A stretch of 12,819 nt of DNA from an uncultured Oscillospiraceae bacterium. Lineage in GTDB: Bacteria; Bacillota; Clostridia; Oscillospirales; Oscillospiraceae. Within the stretch, counting starts at the first letter, position 1. Each line of letters opens with the position of its first letter. The notes under the pieces are model-generated. The model made no database searches. It was not told the DNA's origin and saw only the letters and a list, made by a program, of their open reading frames with translations. The position numbers and the translations under genes are program-made. This document shows, one piece after another, positions 7,117 to 12,703 of the stretch. Location: assembly GCA_910584805.1 (NCBI GenBank), contig CAJUCB010000040.1, positions 4,015-16,833 on the forward strand. Direction: 5' to 3'.

Positions 7117-7668
7117 TCAGGACACGGCAGCCGCGAAATCCTCCGTCATATCCTTGCAGTTCTCGGTGAAGAACATCCCCACGTAAGTATCATAGGCCAC
7201 CACGCCGCAGGACTTTGCCAAAGCCTCACTGGCCGGGTCATAGGAGGCTGCCTGCTGGGCGATGTCGGCCAAGTGGTTTGTCAGGAGCGTTTGCATCTCC
7301 TTGGCAGCCGCCTCGTCCGTGGCTTGGATCATCACCACCTCGTGGGGGAACGCCCCACCCTTGGTGGCATTGAATGCGGCGGAAGCCGCCACCTTGCTGG
7401 TGTCGATGCCATAGACCGCGCCTAGGCCAGCGGTGTCCACGTCCACGTAGTCCTTATAGTCAAAATCGCTGAGGAACTGGCTCTTGATTGCCGCCAGGTC
7501 CACTGTGCCGCCCTCGCCTTCCGGTGGGGTCTGGGCATCGACCTGGGTGCTCTGGCCATCAGACGGGGGCGTGTCTCCCTGCCCCTCCTCCGGCGCCTTG
7601 TCGCCACAGGCGCACAGGGTCATGCTCAGTGCCAATAGGAGCGCTGCAAGAGAAATCAACCGTTTCAC
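7117..7668 (-). CDS. DUF4358-type lipoprotein
   Basis: A 183-residue predicted lipoprotein. The signal peptide (MKRLISLAALLLALSM) ends in the lipobox TLCAC, with lipid-bearing C21. A low-complexity Pro/Gly/Glu/Gln linker (about 22-55) follows, then a compact domain from about residue 60 (IKSQFLSDFDYKDYVDVD, then GIDTSKVAASAAF, PHEVVMIQATDEAAAKEMQ and a C-terminal GVVAYDTYVGMFF). This pattern resembles DUF4358 proteins, which often neighbour MBOAT/DHHW genes in Firmicutes; their biochemical role is unknown. The start is GTG at 7668 with GGAAGG about 10 nt upstream; the nearby ATG is out of frame. It has its own upstream promoter (7734-7763) and is followed by the hairpin at 7055-7089. It sits outside the membrane and could be an accessory or sensing partner. 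Confidence 0.8.
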   Translation of the reverse strand: MKRLISLAALLLALSMTLCACGDKAPEEGQGDTPPSDGQSTQVDAQTPPEGEGGTVDLAAIKSQFLSDFDYKDYVDVDTAGLGAVYGIDTSKVAASAAFNATKGGAFPHEVVMIQATDEAAAKEMQTLLTNHLADIAQQAASYDPASEALAKSCGVVAYDTYVGMFFTENCKDMTEDFAAAVS

Positions 7669-7733
7669 TACTCATTACTTCCTTCCCAAAAATTCTCCGG
7701 GCCCGCGCCGCATTGGGCAGGCCTGTTTTTTTA

Positions 7734-7763
7734 ATCTTACCAAATGCCCACAGGCCCTGTCAA
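7734..7763 (-). promoter_or_regulatory. Internal promoter for the lipoprotein-MBOAT-DHHW-kinase genes
   Basis: On the minus strand a perfect TTGACA (7763-7758) lies 18 nt from TAAGAT (7739-7734), which is preceded by TGG (extended -10). The spacer begins with the odd palindrome ACAGGGCCTGT (7760-7750) overlapping the -35, a possible repressor site. It lies in the 135-nt gap between the SLH-SGNH and lipoprotein genes. Confidence 0.7.
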
Positions 7764-7803
7764 CACCCTTGGGGCGATATTTGGAGAATCCGGTGGAAAT
7801 CTC

Positions 7804-9228
7804 TCATCTGCCCAGCAGCGCTTCGGGCACGTGGGTCTTGAGATAGTTCACCCAGATCTCTGCACCGGCGTAGGTGAAGTGCATGCCCATCTTGCCATAG
7901 TCGCTGCAATAGTCCTTGATCAGGCAGCCGTTTTCGTCCTTGAACACCTCGGCCACGTTGAGGTAGTACCACCGGTGTTCCTCACACAGCTCCTGCATCC
8001 GCTGGTTGTAGGCGTTGATGAGGTTGTTGTTCAACTTGTCGGAATAGCTGGTGCTGGAATCCGCCATGGGGGTCACTGACTGGATGATGATCTGGGCCTT
8101 GGGGTTGCGCTCGGTGATGTTGGTAAGGATCTTGACCATGTCCCCAGTGGCCCGGTCCACGCCGTAGGCGATGTTGTCCATGCCCAGCATGACATATACC
8201 ACATCCGCGCCGCAGGCGGCCACGCTCTCCTCAATGGCGGGCTTCTGCCCTGACCCCTTGGGGTACTCCGGCAGGATGATGCCGCTGAGCATATTGGAGG
8301 CGCTCATGCTCCCGGCGCAGAGGAACTTGGCCCCGCCCAGGGCTCCGTTGGCCTTGCAATAGCTCTCCAAGGTCAGGGACACAGAATCCCCAATGAACAC
8401 CGCCCGGTCGAAGAAGCTCAGATCCACCGCCGGCCCCTGGGGCACCAGGACAGTGAAGGGGATGTCCACATAGTTCTCATACAGGCTGTCATAGGCCCCG
8501 GCGGACAGGTTCACCAGCTCCGTCCCCTTGTGGGGCTTCTCCTGGGCCACGTTCATCAGGCGGCACAGGACGGTGATGCACTCCTGGCGGGTCATGCTGT
8601 CCTCTGGGTAGAAATAGCCGTTTTCATAGCCGTTCACCAGCCCCGAAATCTGGCAGGCGGTGACGCTGCTGCGGGCGTAGTCCTGGATATACAGGGAGTC
8701 CACGAACTGGTCCGGCTCCTTGATTTTGGGCAGGGACAGATCCTTCAAGGCCGCAAAACGGGCCAGGATGGTACACACCTGCTCCCGGGTGAGCAGCTCC
8801 CCGGGGCCGAACTTCCCCTCCCCGATGCCGCTGACCAGGCCCTTTTCCTTGGCCCAGAGCACCGCGTCATAGTATTCATCCTCGGGGGCCACATCGGAAA
8901 ACACAGGGGTCTCCTGCTCCTCCCGCTTCTTGTCCTTCTTTTTCTTCTTCTCCGGGAAGACGGCTTGGTCCATATTATATAGGTAAAGAACCAGCTTTCC
9001 CCGGGTCTCATCCTCCGCGGGTTCCAGCGTCTCCCAGCTGGGCAGGACCCCAGCCTGGTTCAGAGCCTTGATGTTGCCATAGCTCCACAGTGAGTCCGTC
9101 ACGTCGGAATAGGGGTTCTCCCAGGGCCGGTTTTTTTCAATTTTTTTGCGGATCAATGAGGCCGCAGAAAACAAGACAACGAATACCAGAAACCAGCAGA
9201 GTGTCTGCTTGATCCACTTCCCTTTCAA
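7804..9228 (-). CDS. Membrane-anchored SLH-SGNH hydrolase fusion protein
   Basis: A 474-residue envelope protein. A short basic N-terminus and one membrane segment (about 10-25) are followed by three SLH-like repeats: a degenerate one (38-87, starting NPYSDVTDSLW), a Lys-rich linker (KKKKKKDKK), then 108-163 (FSDVAPEDEYYDAVLWAKEK) and 173-227 (GYENGYFYPEDSMTRQE). SLH repeats usually bind pyruvylated cell-wall polymers. The C-terminal SGNH/GDSL hydrolase domain has nucleophile S282 in FIGDSVSL, a block III reading LGMDN instead of GxND, and H450 in MGMHFTYAG without the usual Asp three residues earlier. It may deacylate or transfer acyl groups on wall glycans. The start is taken as TTG at 9228 with GGAAGG 8 nt upstream; GTG at 9237 and TTG at 9327 are alternatives. 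It is the first gene of the acylation cluster. Confidence 0.85.
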   Translation of the reverse strand: MKGKWIKQTLCWFLVFVVLFSAASLIRKKIEKNRPWENPYSDVTDSLWSYGNIKALNQAGVLPSWETLEPAEDETRGKLVLYLYNMDQAVFPEKKKKKDKKREEQETPVFSDVAPEDEYYDAVLWAKEKGLVSGIGEGKFGPGELLTREQVCTILARFAALKDLSLPKIKEPDQFVDSLYIQDYARSSVTACQISGLVNGYENGYFYPEDSMTRQECITVLCRLMNVAQEKPHKGTELVNLSAGAYDSLYENYVDIPFTVLVPQGPAVDLSFFDRAVFIGDSVSLTLESYCKANGALGGAKFLCAGSMSASNMLSGIILPEYPKGSGQKPAIEESVAACGADVVYVMLGMDNIAYGVDRATGDMVKILTNITERNPKAQIIIQSVTPMADSSTSYSDKLNNNLINAYNQRMQELCEEHRWYYLNVAEVFKDENGCLIKDYCSDYGKMGMHFTYAGAEIWVNYLKTHVPEALLGR

Positions 9229-9292
9229 CCCAATCACCTTCCAGTCCCCAAGCTGTCGATCCCTGTTCCCAAGCCATGGGATAAGTCTGATT

Positions 9293-9327
9293 ATTATACT
9301 GAATTTTCTGCACCAATAGTGCACCAA
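9293..9327 (-). promoter_or_regulatory. Activator-type promoter with two 8-bp direct repeats
   Basis: On the minus strand a perfect -10 TATAAT (9298-9293) has only CACTAT at the -35 position. Two copies of TTGGTGCA (9327-9320 and 9316-9309) lie upstream with an 11-bp period, one helical turn, on the same DNA face. The nearer copy ends 10 bp before the -10. This is the layout of SARP-type activator sites. It precedes the SLH-SGNH gene by about 65 nt. Confidence 0.55.
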
Positions 9328-9380
9328 AATTCCCGGTTTTCCCCCTCTTTTCGCCCCGATCCCCAGAGTTCACAGAAATG

Positions 9381-9824
9381 TCAGAAATCCGTGGAATTTA
9401 TCCCAGCGCCTAGCCCTGGTGGCGCAGAATTTCCTGCCGCCGTAGCCCCCGTGGGGCCCATAGGGCCGGTGGGGCCTGCGGGGCCAGCTGCGCCTGCGGG
9501 CCCCTGGGGACCTTGGGGACCCATGGGACCGGTGGGGCCTACGGGCCCCCAGTCGGACACCCGGAGGAACTCGTCAGACATACCTGGGATACCCCGGGGA
9601 TTATCCACCAGCACCTGGTAGAGCTGTCCCTGGTATGTGACCAATTGCCCGGCGTAATAGGTGCCACCCTCCACAAAGGGCACCGGCACGGGCCGGGGCG
9701 GTGGGCAAGGGGATGGCGGACACACTGGCCGGCAAGGCGGCGGACAGACCGGCGGGCAAGTGGGCTGGCAGGGATGGCAGCAAGGACGCTGGGAACCGAA
9801 GTCACCACATTGGTAACGCTTCAT
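9381..9824 (-). CDS. Cys-rich collagen-like protein with CBM5/12-like domain
   Basis: A 147-residue protein with three parts. Residues 1-40 hold nine cysteines in Pro-rich repeats (CCHPCQP, CPPVCPPPC, CPPSPC), suggesting metal binding or disulfide cross-linking. Residues 53-90 (GGTYYAGQLVTYQGQLYQVL and on) resemble a small carbohydrate-binding module of the CBM5/12 type. Residues 93-128 are 12 Gly-X-Y collagen triplets, followed by a short tail ending NSTDF. There is no signal peptide, as with BclA-like spore surface proteins, so a spore coat or exosporium role is plausible but inferred. The start is ATG at 9824 with AGAAAGGAAG ending 5 nt upstream; the frame runs further upstream but no better start fits. 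No terminator separates it from the SLH-SGNH gene 153 nt downstream. It diverges from murI. Confidence 0.85.
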   Translation of the reverse strand: MKRYQCGDFGSQRPCCHPCQPTCPPVCPPPCRPVCPPSPCPPPRPVPVPFVEGGTYYAGQLVTYQGQLYQVLVDNPRGIPGMSDEFLRVSDWGPVGPTGPMGPQGPQGPAGAAGPAGPTGPMGPTGATAAGNSAPPGLGAGINSTDF

Positions 9825-9863
9825 AGTACTTCCTTTCTCCGCATGAGCGGTTCTGCTTCGTTG

Positions 9864-9880
9864 GAGGGCACGCTGCCCTC
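9864..9880 (-). repeat. Short perfect inverted repeat in the collagen-gene leader
   Basis: GAGGGCA (9864-9870) and TGCCCTC (9874-9880) are separated by 3 nt, 40 nt upstream of the collagen-like gene start. There is no T-tract, so it is not a terminator. It could be an mRNA-leader hairpin or an operator. Confidence 0.4.
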
Positions 9881-9962
9881 GTTCCACTGTATGCGCCTGC
9901 CGCCCCCTTCGCGCCTGTTTCGACCCCAAACAGAAAAAAAGATGGCGCACAGCGGGAAAACG

Positions 9963-9971
9963 TGGTAAACT
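9963..9971 (+). promoter_or_regulatory. Possible extended -10 promoter of murI
   Basis: TGGTAAACT fits an extended -10 box; no good -35 lies upstream. It would give a leader of about 55 nt. AACTATA occurs twice at a 13-bp spacing (9968-9974 and 9981-9987). The TGGTA core recurs in four other predicted promoters of this window, which supports it. Confidence 0.4.
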
Positions 9972-9987
9972 ATACCCCAGAACTATA

Positions 9988-10008
9988 GCCGCCCCTTGCC
10001 AGGGCGGC
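9988..10008 (+). promoter_or_regulatory. GC-rich hairpin in the murI 5' leader
   Basis: GCCGCCC (9988-9994) pairs with GGGCGGC (10002-10008) over a 7-nt loop, 12 nt before the AGGAGGAG ribosome binding site. It lacks a U-tract. It may stabilise the transcript or be a remnant of a terminator. Confidence 0.4.
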
Positions 10009-10032
10009 CCAAATGCAGAGAGGAGGAGATCC

Positions 10033-10806
10033 ATGGACAAGCCCACCCGCCCCATCGGCGTATTCGATTCCGGCCTGGGGGGGATCAGCGTCCTGCGGGC
10101 CTGCACCGCCCTGCTCCCCCAGGAAGATTTCCTCTTTTTCGGGGACTCCGCCAACGCCCCCTATGGGGAAAAGCCCCTCCCCCAGGTCCAGGAACTGACC
10201 ATGGCCGGGGTACAGCGGCTGCTGGAACAGGGGGTCAAGGCAGTGGTGGTGGCCTGCAACACCGCCACCAGCGCAGCCATCACCCGCCTGCGGGAGACCT
10301 ATCCCCAGCTGCCCATCATCGGCATCGAGCCGGCGGTGAAGCCCGCTGCCCAGGCCCGGAGCAACTCCTTTGTGGTGGTCATGGCCACCCCCCTGACCAT
10401 CCATGAGGACAAGTACCAAAAGCTGGCCTCCACCTTCCGGGGTCAGGCCAACGTCATCTCCCTGCCCTGCCGGGGGCTGGCAGAGCTGGTGGAGCAGGGC
10501 CAGTGGTCCGGGCCGGTGCTGGACGCCTACCTCCAAGAGCTGCTCCTGCCCCTGCGCCATTGCAGCGTGGACTACATCGTCCTGGGCTGCACCCACTACC
10601 CCTTCATCCGCCGGGCCATCCGGGCCAATTTCGGCCGGCCGGTGGAGATCATCGACGGCAGCGACGGCACCGCCCGGCAGCTCAAGCGGCAGCTAGAGCA
10701 GGCGGGCCTGCTGCGCCCGCCGGGGACGAGCGGCCACGTCACCTTCCAAAACAGCCGCCCGGACCGGCTGCCCATGAGCGCAGCCCTGTTTGACATGGAC
10801 TATTGA
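10033..10806 (+). CDS. murI: Glutamate racemase
   Basis: A 257-residue cytoplasmic enzyme converting L-glutamate to D-glutamate for peptidoglycan synthesis, without a cofactor. The family signatures are complete: GVFDSGLGGISV with D12, the FGDSANAPYG region, catalytic C75 in ACNTAT, and the second catalytic cysteine C186 with H188 in GCTHYP. The usual ATxGT stretch reads MATPLT here, as in one racemase subgroup. Length is normal (family about 260). The start is ATG at 10033 with AGAGGAGGAG just upstream. An MFS transporter gene starts 67 nt after its stop with no terminator between, so the two may be cotranscribed. Confidence 0.95.
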   Translation: MDKPTRPIGVFDSGLGGISVLRACTALLPQEDFLFFGDSANAPYGEKPLPQVQELTMAGVQRLLEQGVKAVVVACNTATSAAITRLRETYPQLPIIGIEPAVKPAAQARSNSFVVVMATPLTIHEDKYQKLASTFRGQANVISLPCRGLAELVEQGQWSGPVLDAYLQELLLPLRHCSVDYIVLGCTHYPFIRRAIRANFGRPVEIIDGSDGTARQLKRQLEQAGLLRPPGTSGHVTFQNSRPDRLPMSAALFDMDY

Positions 10807-10873
10807 CCCCGACGTAATCCCCTGAGAGACCAGACCAACCGCCTCGTTTCCCAAGTATTAAGGAGGGATTCCC

Positions 10874-12112
10874 TTGCCACAGAAAGTCATCACTCCCCAG
10901 CGCTCCCTGGCCATTGAACTCATCCTTTTCCTGGCCTACTCCTTCTTCAGCGCCTCCTGGATGGTGGGCTCCATCATCACCCCGGACATGACCGCAGAGT
11001 TCGGCATCGCGCACCTCCCCTCGTCGGTCAACAACGCCATCTCCGCGGCAAAGATCGCAGGCAACTTCGTTGCCGCCTGGATTCTCGTAAAGCTGGGGCC
11101 AAAGAAAACGGTCTTTTTCTCCTGCCTGCTCATCACCGCAGTGGTGGTGGGGGCCGTGGCCCCCAACCTGTCTGTCTTTGTCATCACCCGCTTCCTGCTG
11201 GGCTTTGGCGGGGCTGTGCTGATGATCTGCATGACCCCCTATGTGGTCTACTGCTTTGAGACAAAGCGCCAGTCCCTGTTCATCGGCATCAACAACGCCG
11301 GACCCAACACAGGCAACCTCATTGCCCTGTTGAGCATCACGGCTGTCCGGGGCTGGCTGGGCTCTTGGCGGCAGGTGATCCTCTTCTATGGCATCTTCAG
11401 CGCCGTGCTGTTGATCCTCTGGATGGCGGTGGGCGAGGACTATCCCCTTGCGGAGTCCCCCAAGGAAGACCCCTCCAAGGGTTCTGTAACCTACCGCTAC
11501 CGGGATGGCTTGAAAGAGCCCTTCCTCTACCAATTCCTCTTCACCATGACCGGGCGGCTGGTGATGTACACGGTGATGCTCTACCTCTTCCCCCTGAACC
11601 CAGACTTCACAGTGGATGCCCAATTCATCTCCCTGATGATTGCCCTAACGGGCATCCCAGGCACCGTCATCGGCATCATCCTGGCCCGGAAGCTCAAGCG
11701 GCAAATCCAACTCTTCCGCTTCTCCGGCATCGCCCAGTCCCTGTTGTTCTTCGTCATGATCCTCTGTGACAACGCCGTGCTGGCCACGGTGTGCGCCATC
11801 CTGCTGGGGTTTGTAATCTTCATCTCCACCCCCTCCCTTTTCACCCTGCCCACCCGGCTCCCCGGTGCCACCCCACAAAAAGTGGCCGTGGTGCTCACCC
11901 TCTACTGGACGGGGGCCTACACCCTGCAAATGATCATTTACGCCGTGATCGTGCGCATGGTCAATCACTACGGCTGGTACATCGGGATGCTGGTCACCGC
12001 CCTCTACTCCCTCACCTTCCTGGTGGGCACTTTCCTTCTGCCAGACTTCGACCGTCCCCAAGGCACGAAACCCGTCCCCGCCGCTGACAGCCCCGACGGG
12101 CCGTCAGAGTAA
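10874..12112 (+). CDS. MFS transporter (CynX/NimT-like)
   Basis: A 412-residue inner-membrane transporter of the major facilitator superfamily. It has about twelve hydrophobic segments in two halves joined by a charged loop (about 185-215, EDYPLAESPKEDPSKG). The region after helix 2, ILVKLGPKKT, fits the MFS motif A position, and RFLLGFGGA fits helix 4. The tail is Pro/Asp-rich and soluble. The start is TTG at 10874 with AAGGAGG and a 7-nt spacer. It follows murI by 67 nt and is followed by a hairpin at 12131-12161. Substrate specificity cannot be read from the sequence; an anion or drug exporter of the CynX type is only a guess. Confidence 0.88.
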   Translation: MPQKVITPQRSLAIELILFLAYSFFSASWMVGSIITPDMTAEFGIAHLPSSVNNAISAAKIAGNFVAAWILVKLGPKKTVFFSCLLITAVVVGAVAPNLSVFVITRFLLGFGGAVLMICMTPYVVYCFETKRQSLFIGINNAGPNTGNLIALLSITAVRGWLGSWRQVILFYGIFSAVLLILWMAVGEDYPLAESPKEDPSKGSVTYRYRDGLKEPFLYQFLFTMTGRLVMYTVMLYLFPLNPDFTVDAQFISLMIALTGIPGTVIGIILARKLKRQIQLFRFSGIAQSLLFFVMILCDNAVLATVCAILLGFVIFISTPSLFTLPTRLPGATPQKVAVVLTLYWTGAYTLQMIIYAVIVRMVNHYGWYIGMLVTALYSLTFLVGTFLLPDFDRPQGTKPVPAADSPDGPSE

Positions 12113-12130
12113 AAAGGCCTTCCCTCAAAC

Positions 12131-12168
12131 GCCCACCCTTCCACGGCACGCAAGGGTGGGCTTCGCCT
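12131..12168 (+). terminator. Terminator-like hairpin after the MFS gene
   Basis: GCCCACCCTT (12131-12140) pairs perfectly with AAGGGTGGGC (12152-12161), with an 11-nt loop. The tail TTCGCCTT is only partly U-rich. It lies 18 nt past the stop codon and ends the murI-MFS unit. Confidence 0.75.
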
Positions 12169-12180
12169 TATGTTCCCCCG

Positions 12181-12357
12181 ATGCAACCACCGGTTGACAG
12201 CCCTGCCCACCTCTGTTGGTGGACTGCAACCCGCCTGTTACAGTATCATCCCGGTAGGAAACACTTCCTGTTCATCGCCCTCTGCCTGCTGGCGGTGCTG
12301 CTGTCCTTTTGGGATGGGTTGCCCAAAAAGGGACCAAAGAGGGAAGAGACATCATAG
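12181..12357 (+). CDS. Possible 58-residue single-pass membrane peptide
   Basis: An ATG-initiated frame of 58 codons. After a Trp-rich start (CWW) and the basic HPGRK, it contains a convincing hydrophobic helix, FLFIALCLLAVLLSFW, and then a basic tail (PKKGPKREE). There is no ribosome binding site before the ATG, and no family is recognised. It may be a decayed fragment of a membrane protein or chance. The rest of 12170-12375 shows nothing else supportable. Confidence 0.28.
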   Translation: MQPPVDSPAHLCWWTATRLLQYHPGRKHFLFIALCLLAVLLSFWDGLPKKGPKREETS

Positions 12358-12375
12358 GGAATTTTAAATTCATTC

Positions 12376-12404
12376 TTGCATACACTGGGGAAGCGTGGTA
12401 TAAT
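12376..12404 (+). promoter_or_regulatory. Strong promoter of the antitoxin-like small RNA
   Basis: TTGCAT (12376-12381), a 17-nt spacer and a perfect TATAAT (12399-12404), with TGG as an extended -10 just before it. It is the best-matching promoter in the window and has no sensible protein gene behind it, only the small RNA ending at 12494. Confidence 0.85.
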
Positions 12405-12418
12405 AACCATGTGAAAAG

Positions 12419-12444
12419 CGCTATGAAGTTACCCATAAATTCAC
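12419..12444 (+). repeat. Direct repeat A (in the small RNA)
   Basis: 26 bp, 24 identical to repeat B at 12590-12615; the copies share CGCTATGAAG and CCATAAATTCAC. It lies just inside the 5' end of the predicted small RNA, in the position of the par direct repeats. Confidence 0.9.
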
Positions 12445-12445
12445 A

Positions 12446-12494
12446 AAAAGGCGCCCCCGGAAAGAATGGCTCTCTTTCCGGGGGCATTTTTTCT
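12446..12494 (+). terminator. Shared bidirectional terminator of toxin mRNA and small RNA
   Basis: GCCCCCGGAAAG (12453-12464) and CTTTCCGGGGGC (12474-12485) form a perfect 12-bp stem (13 with A-T closing the loop). On the plus strand ATTTTTTCT follows; on the minus strand GCC then TTTTT follows (12449-12445). Both convergent transcripts should end here. Confidence 0.92.
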
Positions 12495-12514
12495 AGGGCA
12501 GGCTTACTGGACCC

Positions 12515-12607
12515 CTACTTACGCTTGCGCCGGTCAAGCCATTTGCAGATATAGTGGCTCGCTATACCTGCTACGACCGACACAATAAACGCTATGAAGA
12601 TAGCCAT
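12515..12607 (-). CDS. Fst-like hydrophobic toxin peptide, predicted type I toxin
   Basis: A 30-residue peptide: MAIFIAFIVSVVAGIA is a hydrophobic helix, followed by SHYICKWLDR and a Lys/Arg-rich end. One membrane segment with a charged C-terminal tail, and the WLDR-type element before the basic end, match the general form of Fst-family type I toxins (about 30-33 residues), although the family's Pro in the helix is absent. Start is ATG at 12607 with strong AGGAGGGGGTG upstream; longer in-frame ORFs to 12718 would have to begin upstream of the promoter. Its start region is repeat B, the target of the small RNA. CACCCC (12640-12635) can pair with GGGGTG (12618-12613), hiding the ribosome binding site. 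Expected to insert in the membrane when not repressed. Toxicity is inferred from architecture, not known. Confidence 0.75.
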   Translation of the reverse strand: MAIFIAFIVSVVAGIASHYICKWLDRRKRK

Positions 12608-12615
12608 AAATTCAC
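12590..12615 (-). repeat. Direct repeat B (over the toxin start codon)
   Basis: Partner of repeat A. It covers the toxin ATG (12607-12605), the first codons and the end of the ribosome binding site. On the toxin mRNA, GCTAT and ATAGC inside it can form a small hairpin directly after the start codon. Confidence 0.9.
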
Positions 12616-12653
12616 CCCCTCCTGTGGCCGGTGTGGGGTGGGCCAGCGAGTTT

Positions 12654-12682
12654 AGTATACCAGGCTTCGGCAGGCTCCGCAA
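12654..12682 (-). promoter_or_regulatory. Promoter of the toxin mRNA
   Basis: On the minus strand TTGCGG (12682-12677), a 17-nt spacer and TATACT (12659-12654) with TGG in front. Transcription from about 12647 to the shared terminator would give an mRNA of about 200 nt with a 40-nt leader. Confidence 0.78.
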
Positions 12683-12703
12683 CAAAAACCAGAACTCCCC
12701 CTC

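Larger units (their letters stand above)
12411..12494 (+). ncRNA. Antisense small RNA, predicted type I antitoxin (par RNA II-like)
   Basis: A predicted transcript of about 84 nt from the promoter at 12376-12404 to the terminator T-tract at 12487-12492. Its 5' part holds repeat A (12419-12444), 24/26 complementary to the toxin mRNA around the start codon. GTGAA (12411-12415) can pair with TTCAC (12440-12444), presenting most of that repeat in a loop. Its 3' part is fully complementary to the toxin mRNA terminator. In pAD1 par, RNA II acts the same way on fst. No coding frame of note. The transcription start is estimated from the -10 position. Confidence 0.72.

Noticed and set aside
9229..9327. 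Longer N-terminus of the SLH-SGNH protein from 9327
   Set aside because: It would include the -10 box and the operator repeats in the coding region; the ribosome binding site fits TTG 9228.
9885..9900. GCATACAGT as a SigK-type -10 for the collagen gene
   Set aside because: No matching AC-type -35 at the right distance; too weak to annotate.
12193..12198. TTGACA as a promoter
   Set aside because: No -10-like sequence at 15-19 nt downstream; the region is GC-rich.
12272..12487. Minus-strand frame whose middle reads FMGNFIALF, like a second toxin copy
   Set aside because: The similarity comes only from repeat A; after a few residues it diverges, it has no proper ribosome binding site, and it lies past the terminator of the toxin transcript.
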